A stretch of DNA of 9,014 bases, taken from assembly GCA_049509675.1 (NCBI GenBank), contig JBEKZQ010000259.1:1-9014 (forward strand). Reading direction: 5' to 3'. Under the pieces are notes generated by a model. It was not told the DNA's origin, did not search any database, and saw only the letters and a list, made by a program, of their open reading frames with translations. The DNA comes from JBEKZQ01 sp049509675. Lineage in GTDB: Bacteria; Planctomycetota; Planctomycetia; Pirellulales; Thermoguttaceae. This document shows, one piece after another, positions 6,925 to 9,014 of this stretch (positions are counted from its first letter, which is position 1; every line of letters starts with the position of its first letter). Position numbers and translations under genes: made by a program.

Positions 6925-6975
6925 TTCCCAGATCTCCCCTGCGGATCATGTCTGGCACAGACCGTGCTTTTCTGA

Positions 6976-7054
6976 CGGGAAAAGGGAACAAGCACCTCTT
7001 GTGCAAAGCACCCGGAGGGCCGTTCCGGCAAAAGGTGCCTGTCCCCTTTTCCCG
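6976..7054. repeat. REP-like inverted repeat
   Basis: The arms at 6976-6997 and 7033-7054 are 22 nt each and match as reverse complements at 20 positions; the right arm contains GGTGCCTGTCCCCTTTTCCC. Inside the loop are two smaller hairpins, GCAC/GTGC around 6992-7004 and CCGGA/TCCGG (7012-7016 with 7024-7028). From memory, the GGTGCCTGTCCCCTTTT motif recurs in planctomycete intergenic DNA, sometimes giving spurious minus-strand peptides containing KGTGTFCRNGP, which is also readable here. It ends 32 nt before the 94-aa gene, so it would lie in that gene's leader or promoter region. No transposase is nearby. Confidence 0.75.
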
Positions 7055-7086
7055 CGATTGAAACCCCGCTCCAAGGAGAAGCACCC

Positions 7087-7371
7087 ATGAGCCAGCCAGC
7101 ACGCATCGTGAAGCCCGCCATTGCCGAAGTCCCCCGCGAGATCCTCGATCTGTCGGAAGCCATTGAGCAACTGCCCGCCGAATATCGGGCGAGGGTCGAA
7201 CCGACGTTGCAGCGGGTCATCGAGAGCACGAAGCGTCGCCGCCGCATCCTCTCGCTGGTACAAGACGCCCTGGGCCAACTGCGGCTGGACATGAAGTACC
7301 TCGCCTTCGACGTGGAAGCCACCCGTCGCGAGCGGGATGAATATCGCCGCAAACTGGAAGAGCCCACTTGA
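7087..7371 (+). CDS. Small basic helical protein, 94 aa
   Basis: Function is unknown. The start is well supported: ATG at 7087 has AAGGAG (7073-7078) 8 nt upstream, one of the best ribosome binding sites in the window. The protein is almost entirely helical in character. Residues 14-47 are acidic-amphipathic (REILDLSEAIEQLPAEY). A cluster KRRRR sits at 49-53, then ILSLVQDALGQLRLDMKYL (54-72) and a charged C-terminal helix, TRRERDEYRRKLEE (79-92), that could form a short coiled coil. There is no signal peptide or membrane segment. I recall similar short proteins with R-rich plus QLRLDMKYL segments in planctomycetes, but cannot name a family. A nucleic-acid or regulatory role is possible from the basic cluster, and is only a guess. 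It is flanked by repeats on both sides and appears monocistronic. Confidence 0.85.
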   Translation: MSQPARIVKPAIAEVPREILDLSEAIEQLPAEYRARVEPTLQRVIESTKRRRRILSLVQDALGQLRLDMKYLAFDVEATRRERDEYRRKLEEPT

Positions 7372-7380
7372 CGGGCCGGT

Positions 7381-7580
7381 GGCGCACCTTAGCCCGGATT
7401 ATTCAGGTAGGGTGGGTCGAGGTCGCACAAGCCAATGGTGGGTCTCGCAAACCGACCAACTGTTGCGCAGCGCCGTGTCACAAAGCGACAAGTTGATAAG
7501 CGACCGAAGACCCACCAGAACCACGGTTTGCTCGACGCCACCCTACAGTTTATGAATAGTCCGGGTTAGCCCGATGCGCC
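7381..7580. repeat. Long imperfect inverted repeat, MITE-like, ~200 nt
   Basis: The ends pair in blocks: GGCGCA (7381-7386) with TGCGCC (7575-7580); TAGCCCGGATTATTCA (7390-7405) with TGAATAGTCCGGGTTA (7553-7568; 14 of 16); GTAGGGTGG then GTCGAG (7407-7421) with CTCGAC then CCACCCTAC (7531-7546, one extra base); and TGGTGGGTCT (7437-7446) with AGACCCACCA (7508-7517), exact. The central part (about 7455-7500) pairs weakly. Transcribed RNA would form a very long hairpin directly after the stop of the 94-aa gene, so it may also end transcription. There is no open frame of interest inside. It has the look of a non-autonomous mobile element, but I cannot identify target-site duplications. Confidence 0.7.
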
Positions 7581-7613
7581 CGTAATTCCGGGAAGGGCCT
7601 CCATAAATACTTG

Positions 7614-7642
7614 TTGACCTGGTTCTGCTCCATTAAGATGCT
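7614..7642 (+). promoter_or_regulatory. Possible promoter for the 7680 gene
   Basis: TTGACC (7614-7619) matches five of six -35 positions. With a 17-bp spacer the -10 would be GATGCT (7637-7642), only three of six. The predicted start of transcription would be about 30 nt before the ATG at 7680. It is plausible by position but weak by sequence. Confidence 0.35.
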
Positions 7643-7667
7643 CTTGATGCCTGCATGGGAGAACCCA

Positions 7668-7673
7668 GGGAGG
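7668..7673 (+). promoter_or_regulatory. Ribosome binding site deciding the ATG start at 7680
   Basis: GGGAGG lies 6 nt before the ATG at 7680 and directly touches an ATG at 7674. Only the 7680 start has workable spacing, which trims the open frame from 7611 and puts the Tat signal at the N-terminus. Confidence 0.7.
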
Positions 7674-7679
7674 ATGGTC

Positions 7680-8627
7680 ATGCCGGATTCCAATCCTGAT
7701 CGGAAGCGGAGCGGTCGGAGAGATTTCCTGGCGACGTGCTCGGCGGCGGCGGCGGCCGGGTTGTTGGGTCGCAGCGCGGTCGCGGCCGCAGAGCAACCGC
7801 GTGCGGTCTTGCCCACCGTATCGCTGGGCCCGTACCGCGTGACCCGGCTCATCGCCGGCGCCAACCCGATCGTCGGTTATTCCTATCTCGGTCCGGCGAT
7901 GGACCAGGAGATGCGAGCGTATTTTACGCCGCAGCAGCGGCTGGCTTTCTTGCAGCAGTGCGAGCGGGAAGGGATCAACACGCATCAGTTTTCGCAAGCC
8001 TCGAAGTCCATCGAGGCCTATCGCCGCCTGCGCGAGCAGGGCTCGAAGCTGCAACTGATCTGCCTGAACAAGAAGCGCGAGGACATCAAGTCGCTCAACG
8101 AGGCCGCGCGCCCCATCGCCATGGCCCATCACGGCGGCGTGACCGACGCACTGTTTCGCGCCGGCCGCAGCGGCGTGGTCCACGACTTCGTCAAGGCGGT
8201 ACGCGACGCGGGCCTGCTGGCCGGGGTGTCGTCGCACAATCCCGATTGCATCAAGCGCATGGCCGACGAGGACTGGCCGGTCGATTTCTTCATGACCTGC
8301 TTCCACTTTCTCTCGCGTGAAAAGCCGCCGGCAGGGGCGACGGCGGCGGCGGTGCTGGAAGGCCCGGTCGTCGAGCCCACGTTCTACAAGGCCGATCCGG
8401 CGGCGATGTGTGCGGTGATCCGCCAAGTGAAGCAGACCTGCCTGGCATTCAAGATCCTGGGCGCCGGGCGGCGCTGCGCCAACCAGGAGACGGTCCGCGA
8501 GGCATTTCGCTTCGCCTTCAGCCACATCAAGCCCGGCGATGCGGTCATCGTGGGCATGTATCCCCGGCGTTTCGATCAGGTGCGCGCCAACGCGGAGTAC
8601 GCGCGCGATCTGGGGGCCGCAACGTGA
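7680..8627 (+). CDS. Tat-exported aldo/keto-reductase-like TIM-barrel protein, 315 aa
   Basis: Likely exported folded through the Tat pathway. The N-terminus has RKRSGRRDFLATC (8-20) with the twin arginines at 13-14, then an Ala-rich hydrophobic stretch (AAAAAGLLG) and a probable cleavage site near AVAAA (33-37). The mature part begins VSLGPYRVTRLIAGANP, like the first strand of aldo/keto reductases (usual pattern: G-x-x-V-S-x-L-x-x-G). Further barrel-like strands are LQLICLN, GLLAGVSSHNPDCIKRM and DFFMTCFHF, and the C-terminal region (CLAFKILGAGR; REAFRFAFSHIKPGDAVIVGMYPR) resembles the cofactor end. In the position of the family's GINFFDTAxxYG the sequence is GINTHQFSQAS (98-108), so the catalytic Asp and Tyr appear missing. 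Length fits a single-domain barrel plus signal. Its stop overlaps the next gene as GTGA. Substrate and activity are unknown; it might use its barrel for another reaction. Confidence 0.85.
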   Translation: MPDSNPDRKRSGRRDFLATCSAAAAAGLLGRSAVAAAEQPRAVLPTVSLGPYRVTRLIAGANPIVGYSYLGPAMDQEMRAYFTPQQRLAFLQQCEREGINTHQFSQASKSIEAYRRLREQGSKLQLICLNKKREDIKSLNEAARPIAMAHHGGVTDALFRAGRSGVVHDFVKAVRDAGLLAGVSSHNPDCIKRMADEDWPVDFFMTCFHFLSREKPPAGATAAAVLEGPVVEPTFYKADPAAMCAVIRQVKQTCLAFKILGAGRRCANQETVREAFRFAFSHIKPGDAVIVGMYPRRFDQVRANAEYARDLGAAT

Positions 8628-9014
8628 CGACGCGCGTGGCTTCCCTGTGCCGGTTGCTTTGCGTCGCAGCCGGCCTTTCGCCGGCCGGCCAGGCTCCCGG
8701 TGCGGCGATCTTCGGTCTGGATGCCGGCTATCCGGGCCTCGCCCCGGGACCGGCAACGGTCGTTTGCCGCGAAGGGGAAATCGTCCTGCGAAACCAGGCG
8801 ATCGCGCTGCGGTGGACTACCACGAAACAGGGCCTGAAGGCGCAGGCCGCGCGCGATGAACAGTCGGAGCGAAGCCTCGCGCTGGCCGGCGAAGTGTTCC
8901 AGATCGTGCTGGCCGACGGCCGGCTCGGCCTCTTGTGGCGGGCCGTACTCCACGACGGCGCCAACTACGTGCGGCAGGAATTGGAGATTACTGCCCGCGA
9001 GGACTGCACTATCC
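8624..9014 (+). CDS. Secreted protein, N-terminal 130 aa, cut by window end
   Basis: The frame is open from GTG at 8624 to the end of the window. The GTG overlaps the stop of the preceding gene (GTGA), which suggests translational coupling; GTG at 8636 is a second possible start. The N-terminus looks like a signal peptide (RVASLCRLLCVAAGLSPAG, then QAPGAA). The following part is beta-rich: EGEIVLRNQAIALRWTTTKQ, EVFQIVLADGRLGLLWRAVL and ANYVRQELEITARE. This resembles the N-terminal beta-sandwich of some secreted glycoside hydrolases, for example alpha-galactosidase-type proteins, where a substrate-side sandwich precedes the barrel. That link is from general pattern only; the diagnostic catalytic part would lie beyond the window. 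Together with the Tat protein before it, the gene suggests an exported two-gene unit. Confidence 0.72.
   Translation, partial: MTTRVASLCRLLCVAAGLSPAGQAPGAAIFGLDAGYPGLAPGPATVVCREGEIVLRNQAIALRWTTTKQGLKAQAARDEQSERSLALAGEVFQIVLADGRLGLLWRAVLHDGANYVRQELEITAREDCTI

Noticed and set aside
6815..7102. Minus-strand peptide containing KGTGTFCRNGPPG
   Set aside because: It is a translation of the REP-like repeat; such peptides are a common annotation artefact of this repeat type.
7737..7739. Lipobox at Cys20 of the Tat protein
   Set aside because: The Cys comes before the hydrophobic stretch rather than after it, so it cannot be a lipoprotein cleavage site.
7566..8756. Open minus-strand frame of 396 codons opposite the Tat protein
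   Set aside because: The plus-strand frame has a Tat signal, ribosome binding site and barrel motifs; the minus frame has none.

Overview
The window is high-GC bacterial DNA from what looks like a planctomycete, probably in or near the Pirellulales. This assignment is inference. It rests on the mix of gene types (a secreted TIM-barrel protein of GH-A style, a Tat-exported oxidoreductase-like protein, GT4 glycosyltransferases), on intergenic regions full of modular palindromes, and on recollection that motifs such as GGGTGCCACTGGC and GGTGCCTGTCCCCTTTT recur in planctomycete intergenic DNA. No database search was possible.

Layout. 1-314: intergenic, with two structured repeats sharing a GGGTGCCAC module, then a good sigma70-type promoter (236-264). 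315-1136 (+): a protein of unknown function that meets the leftward operon tail to tail with a 22-bp overlap. 6726-1115 (-): a compact four-gene operon reading leftward, in order a 916-aa secreted glycosidase-like protein, Hpt (hypoxanthine phosphoribosyltransferase), and two GT4 glycosyltransferases. The last two junctions are both TTGA stop/start overlaps. 6727-7086: a 360-bp divergent intergenic region with alternative small hairpins and a REP-like inverted repeat. 7087-7371 (+): a 94-aa basic helical protein with a strong ribosome binding site. 7372-7679: a ~200-nt imperfect inverted repeat (MITE-like) followed by a possible promoter. 7680-8627 (+): a Tat-exported TIM-barrel protein of aldo/keto-reductase style. 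8624 to the window end (+): the start of a secreted protein, overlapping the previous gene by GTGA and cut off by the window.

How the genes may work together. The two glycosyltransferases and the secreted glycosidase-like protein suggest surface or extracellular glycan work. Hpt is a purine-salvage enzyme and looks like a passenger in this operon. The rightward pair 7680/8624 is translationally coupled, and both products appear to be exported, which fits a small secreted carbohydrate-related unit. The secreted barrel and the Tat protein both seem to lack the usual catalytic residues of the folds they resemble.

I see no defence system, CRISPR array, integrase, transposase, rRNA or tRNA. The least explained items are the 315-1136 protein, the two possibly non-catalytic barrels and the three kinds of intergenic palindromic element.
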